NCBI GenBank assembly: GCA_945877995.1
Contig: CAMDXD010000033.1
Location: 1-17,029, forward strand
Length of the DNA stretch: 17,029 bases
Origin: Bordetella parapertussis
GTDB lineage: Bacteria; Pseudomonadota; Gammaproteobacteria; Burkholderiales; CAIKXV01
Direction of reading: 5' to 3'
Shown: one piece after another, positions 1-7,985 of the stretch
Position numbering within the stretch: position 1 is the first letter of the stretch
Layout: every line of letters begins with the position of its first letter
Notes under the pieces: model-generated
The model's input: the letters and a program-made list of their open reading frames with translations, nothing else
What the model was told of the DNA's origin: nothing
Database searches by the model: none
Program-made: the position numbers and the translations under genes

Positions 1-648
1 TGCGTTGATGACCGTCGTGCTGACGCGAAGGTACTCGCGGATCTCCGGGCAGATCTCGCAGGACAGGCTGAGGCGGAAGCTGTCGCTCAACGAAGCGGCG
101 ATGCTGCGCACCAGCTGCTCATGCGCCGGGTTCACGTACGAGTGCAGCAGGCACACGGCGATGTCCCGCACGCCATCGTCGAGGAAGCCCTGCAGCACGC
201 GTTCCACCTCGCCTGCATCGAGCGACTTGACGACGGCGCCCCGGAAGTCGAGGCGCTCGTCGACTTCGCGCCTGAGGTCTCGCGGCACGAGCGGCGGTGG
301 AAGTACCAGGTCCAGGTCGTAGAGGTCGTAGCGCGACTCGGTCTGGATCTCGAGGATGTCGCGGAAGCCCTTCGTGGTGATGAGCCCGATCCGCGCCCCC
401 TTGCCCTCGATCACGGTGTTGGTCGCGAGCGTCGTCGCATGCGCCACGAGGTCGACGGATTCGAGCGGAACGCGGGTGGCCTCCAGCAGCCGCGCGAGCC
501 CGTCGAGCACGCCGCGGCTCGGGTCGTCGGGTGTCGTCAGGACCTTCTCGATGAAGCGCTCACCCGTTCGTGGATGGACCATCACCAGGTCGGTGAAGGT
601 GCCACCGATGTCGATTCCAACGCTGGCGCTTCCGGTCGGACTCTTCAA
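1..648 (-). CDS. Hydantoinase/oxoprolinase A-type protein, N-terminal part (runs off the window)
   Basis: Reading the minus strand from 648 gives 216 uninterrupted codons to the window edge. The N-terminus carries GIDIGGTFTD at residues 11-20, the nucleotide-binding signature of the hydantoinase/5-oxoprolinase family. It continues with the family-typical HATTLATNTVIEGKGARIGLITTKGFRDIL region and ends in the segment around CEICPEIREY. Family members are about 700 residues, so roughly two thirds is missing here. They perform ATP-dependent cleavage of cyclic amides (hydantoins, 5-oxoproline) or act as acetone-carboxylase-like subunits, usually with a HyuB partner. The start is TTG at 648-646; GGAGAA lies about 9 nt upstream and no other start codon precedes the signature in frame. 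It begins 42 nt after the MmgE/PrpD gene, so the two are probably cotranscribed. Family assignment is firm; the substrate is unknown. Confidence 0.9.
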   Translation of the reverse strand, partial: MKSPTGSASVGIDIGGTFTDLVMVHPRTGERFIEKVLTTPDDPSRGVLDGLARLLEATRVPLESVDLVAHATTLATNTVIEGKGARIGLITTKGFRDILEIQTESRYDLYDLDLVLPPPLVPRDLRREVDERLDFRGAVVKSLDAGEVERVLQGFLDDGVRDIAVCLLHSYVNPAHEQLVRSIAASLSDSFRLSLSCEICPEIREYLRVSTTVINA

Positions 649-690
649 GGTCGCTGGTTCTCCGTGGTTCGTTTGCCAGGGGTCCGGGGC

Positions 691-2091
691 TCAGGAGCCT
701 TCGCGCACGAGCAGCATCTTCGCGAGCGTGCGTACGTCCCTTGCCTTCTCGATCGAAGCAAGGGCGCCGTAAAGGCGCTTCGCGGTTGCTGCCTTGAGCA
801 CCGCCGTAGCATTGCCCATGAATTTCGAGAAGAGCTCCTCTTCGCTCATGCGGTTCGCGGGGTCTCCCTTCGCGGCCGGCAGGTAGCGCTGGACGACCTT
901 TCCGTCGGTCAGGTGGATCTCGGTCGTGCAGCGGTAACGCTGCGTTGGCGGGAGCTTGTCGATCGAGGGATCGGCCTGCAGTTCGATCTTCTGCATCAGT
1001 TGCTGGATGCGGGCGTTCCGGATGCGCCTGGGCTCGAACTGCCGGAACGTGAGTTCACGGTCCACCACCATGGCGGCGACGCAGTACGGGAGGCTGATCA
1101 GGGCGTTCCCGGGCGTACGCACGCCATCGGCGCCGCCGGCGGTCGTGTCCATCGTGTACTCGATGGTGAGCTTGTCGACATGCGAGACGATCTTCCGGAT
1201 GTTCCCGTCGGTGATCCCCGGGTTCTCCAGCAGCATCAGCCGGACGTTCTCCACGGTCGGCTGGTTGCTGCGGATGCACGGATAGGCCTTGTGGAAGATC
1301 TCGAAGCGGTACTTGCCCAGGTCGCGCTGGATGACGCCGAGGTCGGGCGTGCGGCTGAACGTGGTCACGAAGCCGGAGTACTCTGCCTCGATCGGGTCGG
1401 GTGGGCCCTCGAGGCCGCGCAGCGCCAGGTCTGCGGCGAATATCCCGCCTTCGACCGCCTTCGGCGCGTTCAGCCGCTTGGCGAGCGTCGCACTGTACAG
1501 CCCGGCCGCCTGGGTCGACGCGAGTCCGAGTGCACGGACGACCTGTCCCTCGTCGAGCCTGAGCAGCTTCGCGGCCGTGGTCACCGATCCGAAGATGGTG
1601 GGCACCGAGTTGTAGAAGCCGCTGGAAGCGAACTTCTTCGACCCGAGTGCATTGCCGATCAGGTTGCTCACCTCGTAGCCGGCGGCGATCGCGGTGACGA
1701 ACTGCTTGCCGCTGATCGGCTCGCGGGCGCGTTCCGCGATCGCCAGTGCGGTAGGCACCACCACGCATGCCGAATGGCACATGCCGGGGAAGACGGCGTC
1801 GTCGTAGTCCCAGGCGTGGGTCGATGCGCAGTTGACCATCGCGGCGAACGGTGCGCTCGCCTTCAGCGACGTCCCCCATATGGTGGCTTCGCCGCGCGTA
1901 TCCCAGCTCTGAACGTACCCGCTGAGCACGCGCGTGAGGTCCGAGGTGGACCCCTTCAGTGCACAGCCGATGCCGTCGGAGATCGACTGGCGCAGCGGGC
2001 CGAGGATGCGTTCTGGGACGTCGCCGTGGCGCACGCTGCGGATGTACTTCGCGATCATCCGTGTCAGCGGCTTCGATGCTGCACTCTTCAT
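691..2091 (-). CDS. MmgE/PrpD family protein
   Basis: The 466-residue product matches the MmgE/PrpD (2-methylcitrate dehydratase) family in length and landmarks. HAWDYDD at residues 92-98 corresponds to the conserved His/Asp active-site segment. It is followed by the helical PTALAIAE and IAAGYEV segments, and a KAYPCIRSNQPTVE stretch opens the C-terminal lid domain. The family includes 2-methylcitrate dehydratase, cis-aconitate decarboxylase and many uncharacterised dehydratases and isomerases. The gene lacks prpB/prpC neighbours, so propionate metabolism is not indicated. The ATG at 2091 has GAGGA 6 nt upstream. It sits between a Bug receptor gene (64 nt upstream) and a hydantoinase-A-type gene (42 nt downstream). 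This Bug-MmgE-Hyu layout suggests a small pathway for an imported polycarboxylate or cyclic amide. Family call is confident; the reaction is not known. Confidence 0.88.
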   Translation of the reverse strand: MKSAASKPLTRMIAKYIRSVRHGDVPERILGPLRQSISDGIGCALKGSTSDLTRVLSGYVQSWDTRGEATIWGTSLKASAPFAAMVNCASTHAWDYDDAVFPGMCHSACVVVPTALAIAERAREPISGKQFVTAIAAGYEVSNLIGNALGSKKFASSGFYNSVPTIFGSVTTAAKLLRLDEGQVVRALGLASTQAAGLYSATLAKRLNAPKAVEGGIFAADLALRGLEGPPDPIEAEYSGFVTTFSRTPDLGVIQRDLGKYRFEIFHKAYPCIRSNQPTVENVRLMLLENPGITDGNIRKIVSHVDKLTIEYTMDTTAGGADGVRTPGNALISLPYCVAAMVVDRELTFRQFEPRRIRNARIQQLMQKIELQADPSIDKLPPTQRYRCTTEIHLTDGKVVQRYLPAAKGDPANRMSEEELFSKFMGNATAVLKAATAKRLYGALASIEKARDVRTLAKMLLVREGS

Positions 2092-2155
2092 GCTCGGTCC
2101 TCGAGTGGTTGTGTACGGGTGTGGTGCGCGTTCGCCCTTGCCGCGTCCGGGGCGG

Positions 2156-3124
2156 TCAACGCGTGGAACGCGCCACGGACCGCCAGTGGTCGAGCTCGGC
2201 CTTCAGCATCGTTGCGAGCGACTCGCGCGATGAAGCCGCGACATCGAAGCCGAGGGAAGCCAGTCGCTCGCGCGCCTCCGGTGCCTGGAGTGCGCGGTCC
2301 ACCTCCCGGGCCAGAACTTCGATGGCGCCCGCGGGCGTCCGTGTGGGCGCAAGAAGGCCGTACCAGTTCACCATCACGAAGTCGGGCACCCCGGCCTCCG
2401 TGAACGTGGGGACTTCCGGTGCCGCCGGGTGCCGTGCCTTCGTGGTGATCGCCAGGCCCTTCAGGCGCCCGGTGCGCAGGTAGGGATTGCCGGCTGCAAG
2501 CGAAGTGAAGACCAGCGGGACCTGTCCCGCGATCGCGTCCGTGAGTGCCGGGCCTCCGCCCTTGTACGAGATCTCCGTGAGCACGAGCCCGGTGCGTACT
2601 CTCAGCAGCTGGTAGGTCATCTGAGGGGTGCCGCCGCTGGTTCCCAGCGCTATGCGCTCCGACTGGATTCTTGGCAGTGCGAGCAGTTCCTTCATGCCCG
2701 GTGCGAACGACGGATGCGCCATCAGCACGCGTGGTGTGGTCGCGATCAATGCAACTGGCGTGAAGTCCTCCAGCGGGTCGAACGGCGGCCTGGCTTGGGA
2801 GATCGATGCGATGGTGAAGCCCGAATCCGCGAGCAGCAACGTATGCCCGTCCGCAGGCGCTCTCTGCACGATGAGCGTGCCGATGAGGCTGGCTGCCCCC
2901 GGCCTCAGGTCGATGACAAAAGGCTGCCCGAGCGTTTCCGAGAGCTTCATGCCGATCGCCCGGGCGATCGTTTCCGAGCCTCCGCCCGCCGCGAAAGGCA
3001 CGACGATGCGCACCGGCTTCGCTGGATAGCCCTGGGCCCGCACTGGTGCGTTCGCAAAGCAGACGGCTGCGGAGAGCAGGGCGATATCGAGCCACTTCGA
3101 CCTTCCTTTGATGAGGGTGTGCAT
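2156..3124 (-). CDS. Bug-family periplasmic solute receptor
   Basis: The 322-residue product has an N-terminal Sec signal peptide (basic residues to about 10, hydrophobic core 12-24, likely cleavage after VRA at 30). The Bug hallmark YPAKPVRIVVPFAAGGGSETIAR follows directly. Further Bug landmarks are a P-rich NSPD-like PADGHTLLLA segment, the TSGGTPQMTYQLL loop, the SYKGGGPALTDAIAGQVPL segment and the PEVPTFTEAGVPDF segment. Bug proteins capture carboxylates or other small metabolites in the periplasm, classically for TctA/TctB membrane subunits; neither is encoded here. It is the first gene of the minus-strand operon and is divergent from the LysR gene by 86 bp, so LysR control is likely. 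No good Shine-Dalgarno sequence precedes the ATG, but the signal peptide leaves little choice of start. Confidence 0.93.
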   Translation of the reverse strand: MHTLIKGRSKWLDIALLSAAVCFANAPVRAQGYPAKPVRIVVPFAAGGGSETIARAIGMKLSETLGQPFVIDLRPGAASLIGTLIVQRAPADGHTLLLADSGFTIASISQARPPFDPLEDFTPVALIATTPRVLMAHPSFAPGMKELLALPRIQSERIALGTSGGTPQMTYQLLRVRTGLVLTEISYKGGGPALTDAIAGQVPLVFTSLAAGNPYLRTGRLKGLAITTKARHPAAPEVPTFTEAGVPDFVMVNWYGLLAPTRTPAGAIEVLAREVDRALQAPEARERLASLGFDVAASSRESLATMLKAELDHWRSVARSTR

Positions 3125-3210
3125 GGCGATGCCAAGTTACGTTCTTCCTGCTGGTCGATAAATGGGATATCGTTCAAAACATTAATTCCGAAAGTTCCGC
3201 AATCCGGACA
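3125..3210. promoter_or_regulatory. Divergent lysR / receptor-operon control region
   Basis: This 86-bp gap separates the LysR gene from the receptor gene and must hold both promoters. It is clearly more AT-rich than its surroundings. Positions 3185-3203 (ATTCCGAAAGTTCCGCAAT) form an imperfect palindrome in which 7 of 9 base pairs match around a central G at 3194. LysR regulators bind interrupted dyads of this general kind in the gap next to their own gene. The site lies only 7 bp before the regulator's ATG, which would fit autorepression. No convincing -35/-10 pair could be fixed in either direction. Confidence 0.35.
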
Positions 3211-4134
3211 ATGTCGGCCGATCTCTTCCACGCAATCTCCGTGTTCGTCAGGGTCGCCGAAGCCCGCAGCTTCACGGCTGCCGGGCGCCGGCTCGGCATA
3301 ACGCCGTCGGCGACCAGCAAGGCGCTGGCGAAGCTCGAAGAGCAGCTCGACGTGCGCCTGGTGAACCGGACCACGCGCAGCGTCAGCCTCACCGCCGATG
3401 GCGATGCGTTCTTCGATCGCTGCCGCCAGATCCTGGCCGAGCTGGAAGAGGCGCAGGCTGCCGTCCAGCGACGTCGCACCAAGCTCCAGGGGCGCATTCG
3501 CGTGCAGATGCCCGTGGCATTCGGGCGCAGGATCGTGATCCCGCTGGTCGCCAGGTTCCTCGACGCACATCCCGGCCTGACTTTCGATGTGGCACTGACC
3601 GACCGGATCACGGACGTCCCGGAGGAAGGCATCGACGTGGTCCTGCACATCGGCGATGTGCGCAGTCCGAGCGTCGTTGCGCGGAAGCTGTGCGACCTGC
3701 GCTACGTGACGGTGGCATCGCCGGGCTACCTGGCAAGGTTCGGCGAGCCCGTCGTGCCGGACGACCTGGACCGGCATCGCTGCCTCACCTATTACCTACC
3801 TCAGACCAATCGATATCGAGAGTGGCGGTTCGGCGCCGGCCAACAGCGGGTTACGAAGGCCGTGCCGGGCATGCTCAACATCAACAGCGCCGAGGGACTG
3901 CTCGACGCCGCAATCGCGGGGGCCGGCATCGCCACGGTCTCGACCTTCATCGCGGCCGATGCGGTGCGTGCAGGCCAGTTGCAGATCGTGCTGCGGGCCT
4001 ACGTGTGCGATGGACCCGGCGTGTCGGTCGTCTACCTTGGGCGGCAATGGCTTTCGGCACGCGTTCGCGCGTTCATAGACTACCTGGTGGCGGAGGTGTC
4101 GCCCGCGCCACCGTGGGATTCGATCCTGGACTGA
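3211..4134 (+). CDS. LysR-family transcriptional regulator
   Basis: The 307-residue product has the standard LysR architecture. A winged helix-turn-helix occupies residues 1-60 (LFHAISVFVRVAEARSFTAA, then LGITPSATSKALAKLEEQL and RLVNRTTRSVSLTADG). A linker helix follows, and then a periplasmic-binding-protein-like effector domain from about residue 93 (GRIRVQMPVAFGRRIVIPL) to the end. Length is normal. It resembles the CrgA-like branch by its RTTRSVSLT wing and the VLHIGDV and WRF segments of the effector domain, though subgroup assignment is by eye. It faces away from the Bug-MmgE-Hyu operon and is the obvious candidate regulator of it. The effector is probably the operon's substrate or an intermediate; this is inference. 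Downstream it converges on the decayed receptor gene. Confidence 0.93.
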   Translation: MSADLFHAISVFVRVAEARSFTAAGRRLGITPSATSKALAKLEEQLDVRLVNRTTRSVSLTADGDAFFDRCRQILAELEEAQAAVQRRRTKLQGRIRVQMPVAFGRRIVIPLVARFLDAHPGLTFDVALTDRITDVPEEGIDVVLHIGDVRSPSVVARKLCDLRYVTVASPGYLARFGEPVVPDDLDRHRCLTYYLPQTNRYREWRFGAGQQRVTKAVPGMLNINSAEGLLDAAIAGAGIATVSTFIAADAVRAGQLQIVLRAYVCDGPGVSVVYLGRQWLSARVRAFIDYLVAEVSPAPPWDSILD

Positions 4135-4158
4135 GGAAGCCGCTACGGCAGTGCGGGG

Positions 4159-4176
4159 GCGCGATCGCCGTCGCGC
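4159..4176. terminator. Possible bidirectional hairpin at a convergent junction
   Basis: GCGCGA at 4159-4164 and TCGCGC at 4171-4176 are perfect inverted repeats around a 6-nt loop. They lie in the 43-bp gap where the LysR gene and the end of the central operon meet tail to tail. There is no adjacent T-run on either side, so it is not a classical intrinsic terminator. In DNA this GC-rich a 6-bp match may occur by chance. Confidence 0.22.
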
Positions 4177-4177
4177 G

Positions 4178-4966
4178 CTAGGGACGCTCCAGCTTCAACC
4201 CCTTGTGCACCCGTCCCCACCGCTCGTAGTCCGCCATCCACATCGCCTGGAATTCCTTCGGGGTACCCGGCTCCGGATCCAGGTCCATCGCCCGGGCGCG
4301 TTAGAGCACCTCCGGGATGGCCAGTGCTGCGTTCACCGCCCGGTTGATGGACGTGACTGCCGTCTCCTGCACGCCGCGCCGCCCGAAGAAGCCGAACCAT
4401 CCGAGCGCCGTGAAGCCGGGCGAGTACTCGGCGAGCGTCGGCACGTTCGGCAGGTTGGGCGGGCGCTTCGCACCGGTGGTGGCGATCGCATGCACCTTGC
4501 CGGTGTTCGCCTTCGAGAACGCGACCACGTCCGGGAAGGTCTTCTGCGGCAGGGCTGCGTAGGAGGCCAGCACCAGGTAGTTGGAGAACGCAGACGCGAT
4601 CGCGACGAACTCCTTGCGTACGTCGAACGGCTGCCGGTTCACGTCGGGCGCCACGGCCATCCCGCCCATCTGGCCCAGCACCAGCGTGTAACCATCCGGC
4701 TCGGCCTGCAGCGCCGCCTGCAGGCCGACCAGGCCGGATGCACCGGGGCGGTTGTCGATGATCAGGGGCTGGCCGCGGAGCTGTGCGCTCATGCGCGGAC
4801 CGATCAGGCGGGCGATGGTGTCGGCCGAGTCGCCTGCGCCGAACGGCGTGATCACCCGGATGGGCTTGACCGGATAGGCCTGTGCTGCAGCCTGTCCTGC
4901 AACGGCGGTCGAGACAATGGTGGCCCCGAGCAACGCGTTGATGGTCCTGCGGTCGATGCGCTTCAT
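4178..4966 (-). pseudogene. Bug-family receptor gene, decayed (internal deletion plus nonsense codon)
   Basis: The start is sound: ATG at 4966 with GGGAGG 6 nt upstream, a signal peptide to about residue 29 (QAAAQA), then YPVKPIRVITPFGAGDSADTIAR, all typical of Bug receptors. Two lesions follow. At about residue 157 (near 4495) the reading passes from ANTGK straight into HAIATTGAKRPP. Intact relatives in this window have about 60 residues between these motifs, including the loop after NPGK and the HVPYKG segment. At 4301-4303 an in-frame TAA ends translation after 221 residues. The same frame then continues for 40 clearly Bug-like codons (MDLDPEPGTPKEFQ, then WGRV) to a TAG at 4178-4180. A functional receptor is unlikely. 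It is the last gene of the central operon, 73 nt after the acyl-CoA synthetase gene. A base-calling error could explain the TAA but not the deletion. Confidence 0.85.
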
Positions 4967-5039
4967 CGTGATCCTCCCACGGGAACTCCATCGACCCTAT
5001 CACGCACGATCCGCGCCGGACAATCGGATGTGGAAGGCG

Positions 5040-7202
5040 CTAGGCCAGGGTCGCCCGTCCATCCACCGCCATCACCCCTCCGTCAGCCGCCTTCACGATC
5101 AACGGATTGACCTCCAGGTCGACCAGCCTCGTCCCGAGGTCTGCGGCCAGCCAGCTGATCCGCTCGACTGCGTCGGCGATCGCACCGGTGTCGAGTGGCG
5201 CCCGCCCGCGTGCACCATGGAACAGCGGCGCCGTGCGCAGCCGCGCGATCATCGCGCCGACGTCCGCAGCCGCGACCGGTGCCGGTACCAGCGCGACATC
5301 GCCTAGGATCTCCACCGCGATGCCGCCGAGGCCGAGCATCACCACCGGCCCGAACTGGGCATCGCCGCGGATGCCGACGATCACCTCGGCTTCGCCGCGC
5401 ACCATTTCCTGCACCGAGAATCCTTCCACCTTCGCGCCGGGCAAGCGCTCGGCGATCGTCGCAAGCATCTCCCGCGCCGCATCGACCACCGCCGCACGGT
5501 CCGCGAGGCCGACACGCACCGCGCCTGCGTCGCTCTTGTGCACGATGTCGGGCGACACCGCCTTCAGCACGATCGGGAAGCCGATCAGGGCAGCGGCATC
5601 GGCACAGGCTTCGGGCGTGTGCACGATCGTTTCCCGGGCAACCGGGATGCCGTAGGCCGCAAGCAGTTCCTTCACTGCCTGTTCGCCCAACGCTCCTGCG
5701 GGCAAGGTGCTCGCGGCGACCTGTCCGGGCAGCCCGTCCGGCCGCACCGGTACCGTGCGTGCCTGCTGCTGCATCCGGTCGTGGTCCGCGACCAGCGCCA
5801 GAACCCGCAAGGCCTGCTCGAAGTCCTCGTACACGACGAAGCCGCGCTCGCGCAGCGCCTGTCGTGCGGGGTCTGCAGCTGCGCCGGGCGTGCACACGAT
5901 CAGCACCGGCTTGCCGCACTCGCGCACGGCATCGGCGATCAGCAGGCAGCGCTTCTGGTAGAACGGCATCGACATCAGGAACGCGATGCCGATGTCCACC
6001 GTCGGGTCGGCGAACAGCGTCGCGGTGGCGGTACCCGCGATCTCGACGTCGGCGGGCACCTTGCGTCCGCCGAGGTCCACCGGGTTGCGTGCCTGGGGCG
6101 CGAGCAGCATCGTGCCCAGCGCATCGAACGTGGCTTCGGCCAGCGGCGCGAGTTCGAGGCCGATCTCGGTGATGCGGTCGCTCGCGATCGACGCCCCGCC
6201 GCCGGACGAGGACAGCACGCCCACACGATGGCCCGGACGGCGCCCGTTGAACGAAGCCAGCACATGCGCGGTGCGCATCATGTCGTCCGGATCGCGCGCG
6301 ATCACGATGCCTTCGTCGCGGCAGATTGCCTCGAACACTTCCCAGGAGCCCGCGAGGCTGGCGGTATGCGACTTCGCGGCGACCACGCCGGCGGCGGTGC
6401 GTCCGGTCTTGAGCACGATCAGCGGCTTGCCCACCTGCCGGCAGCGTGCGGCCGCGCGCCGGAAGCGGGCACCGTCGAGCAGGCCTTCGACGTACAGGCA
6501 GATCGCCTTCGTCTCCGGCTCGTCGACCATGAACTCGAGGAAGTCGCACAGCTCCAGGTCGCTTTGGTTGCCGACCGACACGCCATAGCGCAGGCCGATG
6601 CCGGCGGTGCGTGCGCGGTCGAACTCGGAAACCATCAGCGCACCGCTCTGGCTGATCATGCCGATCGAACCGTCGCCGAGGCTGTCGGTGTTCAGCACCA
6701 CCGATGAACACAGTGCCATCCGGTGGTGGGGCACGATGAAGCCCATGCAGTTCGGTCCGACGATGCGCATGCCGGTGCGCGCCGACACCTCGACCAGCGC
6801 CGCCTGCAGGTTCAGGCCGGCTTCGTCCGCCTCGGCGAAGCCGGTGGTGATGATCACGCAGCAGCCGACGCCTGCGGCCGCCGCGCCCTCGACGGTCTCG
6901 CGCATGCGCGAGACCGGCACCGCGACGATTGCGACATCGGGTGCGGTCGGCACGTCGGCGATCGATGCGTACGCCTTGCGCTCGAGGATCGACGCGCGGT
7001 TCGGGTTGATCGGATGGATGTCGCCGTCGAACCGGTGGCGGATCAGGAAATGCATGATCCGTCCGCCGAACTTGCCGGCATCCTCCGATGCGCCGAACAC
7101 CGCGATCGAACGCGGATGCAGGATGCGGTCGATGCCGAGCCGCGGCAGCACGGTGGGTCCGCCCAACCCGGCGGTATGTGCATGGCGTGCCGGGCCGCTC
7201 AT
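5040..7202 (-). CDS. ADP-forming acetate/acyl--CoA ligase family protein (fused subunits)
   Basis: The 720-residue product fuses the alpha and beta parts of NDP-forming acyl-CoA synthetases. A CoA-binding Rossmann domain lies near residues 22-150 (HPRSIAVFGASEDAGKFGG). It is followed by succinyl-CoA-ligase-like domains with GPNCMGF (149-155), SQSGALM (184-190) and SHTASLAG (278-285). His279 is in the position of the phosphorylated histidine. An SSSGGGASI loop starts near 331. A C-terminal ATP-grasp domain from about 500 includes FPIVLKAVSPDIVHKSDAGAV and the EVNPLIV metal and nucleotide site. Such enzymes interconvert acyl-CoA, ADP and phosphate with free acid, CoA and ATP in the cytoplasm, so this one could activate a substrate or harvest ATP at the pathway's end. 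ATG at 7202 lies 3 nt after the crotonase stop, with AAGGGG 9 nt upstream. The acyl substrate is unknown. Confidence 0.9.
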   Translation of the reverse strand: MSGPARHAHTAGLGGPTVLPRLGIDRILHPRSIAVFGASEDAGKFGGRIMHFLIRHRFDGDIHPINPNRASILERKAYASIADVPTAPDVAIVAVPVSRMRETVEGAAAAGVGCCVIITTGFAEADEAGLNLQAALVEVSARTGMRIVGPNCMGFIVPHHRMALCSSVVLNTDSLGDGSIGMISQSGALMVSEFDRARTAGIGLRYGVSVGNQSDLELCDFLEFMVDEPETKAICLYVEGLLDGARFRRAAARCRQVGKPLIVLKTGRTAAGVVAAKSHTASLAGSWEVFEAICRDEGIVIARDPDDMMRTAHVLASFNGRRPGHRVGVLSSSGGGASIASDRITEIGLELAPLAEATFDALGTMLLAPQARNPVDLGGRKVPADVEIAGTATATLFADPTVDIGIAFLMSMPFYQKRCLLIADAVRECGKPVLIVCTPGAAADPARQALRERGFVVYEDFEQALRVLALVADHDRMQQQARTVPVRPDGLPGQVAASTLPAGALGEQAVKELLAAYGIPVARETIVHTPEACADAAALIGFPIVLKAVSPDIVHKSDAGAVRVGLADRAAVVDAAREMLATIAERLPGAKVEGFSVQEMVRGEAEVIVGIRGDAQFGPVVMLGLGGIAVEILGDVALVPAPVAAADVGAMIARLRTAPLFHGARGRAPLDTGAIADAVERISWLAADLGTRLVDLEVNPLIVKAADGGVMAVDGRATLA

Positions 7203-7205
7203 CGC

Positions 7206-7985
7206 TCAGCGCCCCTTGAACGCGGGCTTGCGCTTCGCCTTGTACGCGGCCTTGCCCTCCTGGAAGTCCTCGGAGCGGTCGTTGCGCTCGGCCCACAGCG
7301 TCTCGAGTTCATGTGCCTTCGCCGGGCTGTCCCAGTATTGCGCATGCACTGTCTCCTTGATCGCGCGGAAGCTGATCGGCGCGCCGCCGGCCACGCGCTC
7401 GGCCACCGCTTCTATCTCGGCATCGAAGGCTGCGTCGTTGACCACGCGCGTCACCAGGCCGAGCTCGGCGGCCTTGCGTGCGTCCATGTCCTCGCCCAGG
7501 ATCAGCAGGTCGAGCGTGCGGTTGCGTCCGATGTAGTGCACCAGCCGGGTCAGGCTCATCCCCCACGAGGGGATCACGCCGAGGTAGGCGTCGCCGGTCC
7601 GGAACTTCGCGGTGGTAGACGCGATGCGTACGTCGCAGGCCATCGCCAGCGCGAAGCCGCCGCCGATGCACCAGCCGCGCAGCGCACCGATCACCGGCTT
7701 AGGATGGGTCTCGATGCGCGCCAGCGCCTCACGCCCGAGCTGGCGGAAGCGCAGGTTGCCATGCGCCTGCTCGCCGGTTCCAGAGAGGTCCGCACCCGCG
7801 CAGAACGCCTTCGCGCCGGCACCGGTCAGCACGATGCAGCGGGTCTCGTCGCGCGCCTCGAGTGCATCGAGGGCATGCAGCACTTCCTCAAGCAACGGCA
7901 CGGTCACCGCGTTCACCGGCGGCCGGTCGAGCACCAGCCATGAGGCGCCGCCGCGGTGGGATACCTTGATCGTCTGGTAGTCCAT
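7206..7985 (-). CDS. Enoyl-CoA hydratase/isomerase (crotonase) family protein
   Basis: The 259-residue product has crotonase-fold oxyanion-hole segments FCAGADL (61-67) and GWCIGGGFALAMACD (104-118) and the C-terminal KPAFKGR typical of the family. Aligned by eye to rat mitochondrial crotonase, both catalytic glutamates are replaced: the Glu144 position is Ala112, and the Glu164 position is Asp132 (in GDAYLG). Ordinary enoyl-CoA hydration is therefore doubtful. The superfamily also holds isomerases, decarboxylases, dehalogenases and CoA hydrolases that use other residues. ATG at 7985 overlaps the upstream lyase stop by one base (TGATG) and has GGAGGG 6 nt upstream. A GTG at 7988 in the same frame is a less well spaced alternative. 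Translational coupling to the lyase gene and the 3-nt gap to the CoA ligase gene imply one pathway. Confidence 0.9.
   Translation of the reverse strand: MDYQTIKVSHRGGASWLVLDRPPVNAVTVPLLEEVLHALDALEARDETRCIVLTGAGAKAFCAGADLSGTGEQAHGNLRFRQLGREALARIETHPKPVIGALRGWCIGGGFALAMACDVRIASTTAKFRTGDAYLGVIPSWGMSLTRLVHYIGRNRTLDLLILGEDMDARKAAELGLVTRVVNDAAFDAEIEAVAERVAGGAPISFRAIKETVHAQYWDSPAKAHELETLWAERNDRSEDFQEGKAAYKAKRKPAFKGR

Noticed and set aside
121..2403. A 760-codon open frame on the plus strand
   Set aside because: It lies antisense to the hydantoinase-A-type, MmgE/PrpD and receptor genes. Its translation is Arg/Val/Asp-rich with no domain. It is a GC-bias shadow.
5023..5033. Short palindrome TCCG-CGC-CGGA-like sequence between the CoA ligase and broken receptor genes
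   Set aside because: The arms are only 4 bp, there is no T-run, and such matches are common in DNA of this GC content.
5083..7296. A 737-codon minus-strand frame overlapping the CoA ligase
   Set aside because: It is Arg/Gly-rich in a shifted frame over an intact, domain-complete CoA ligase gene.
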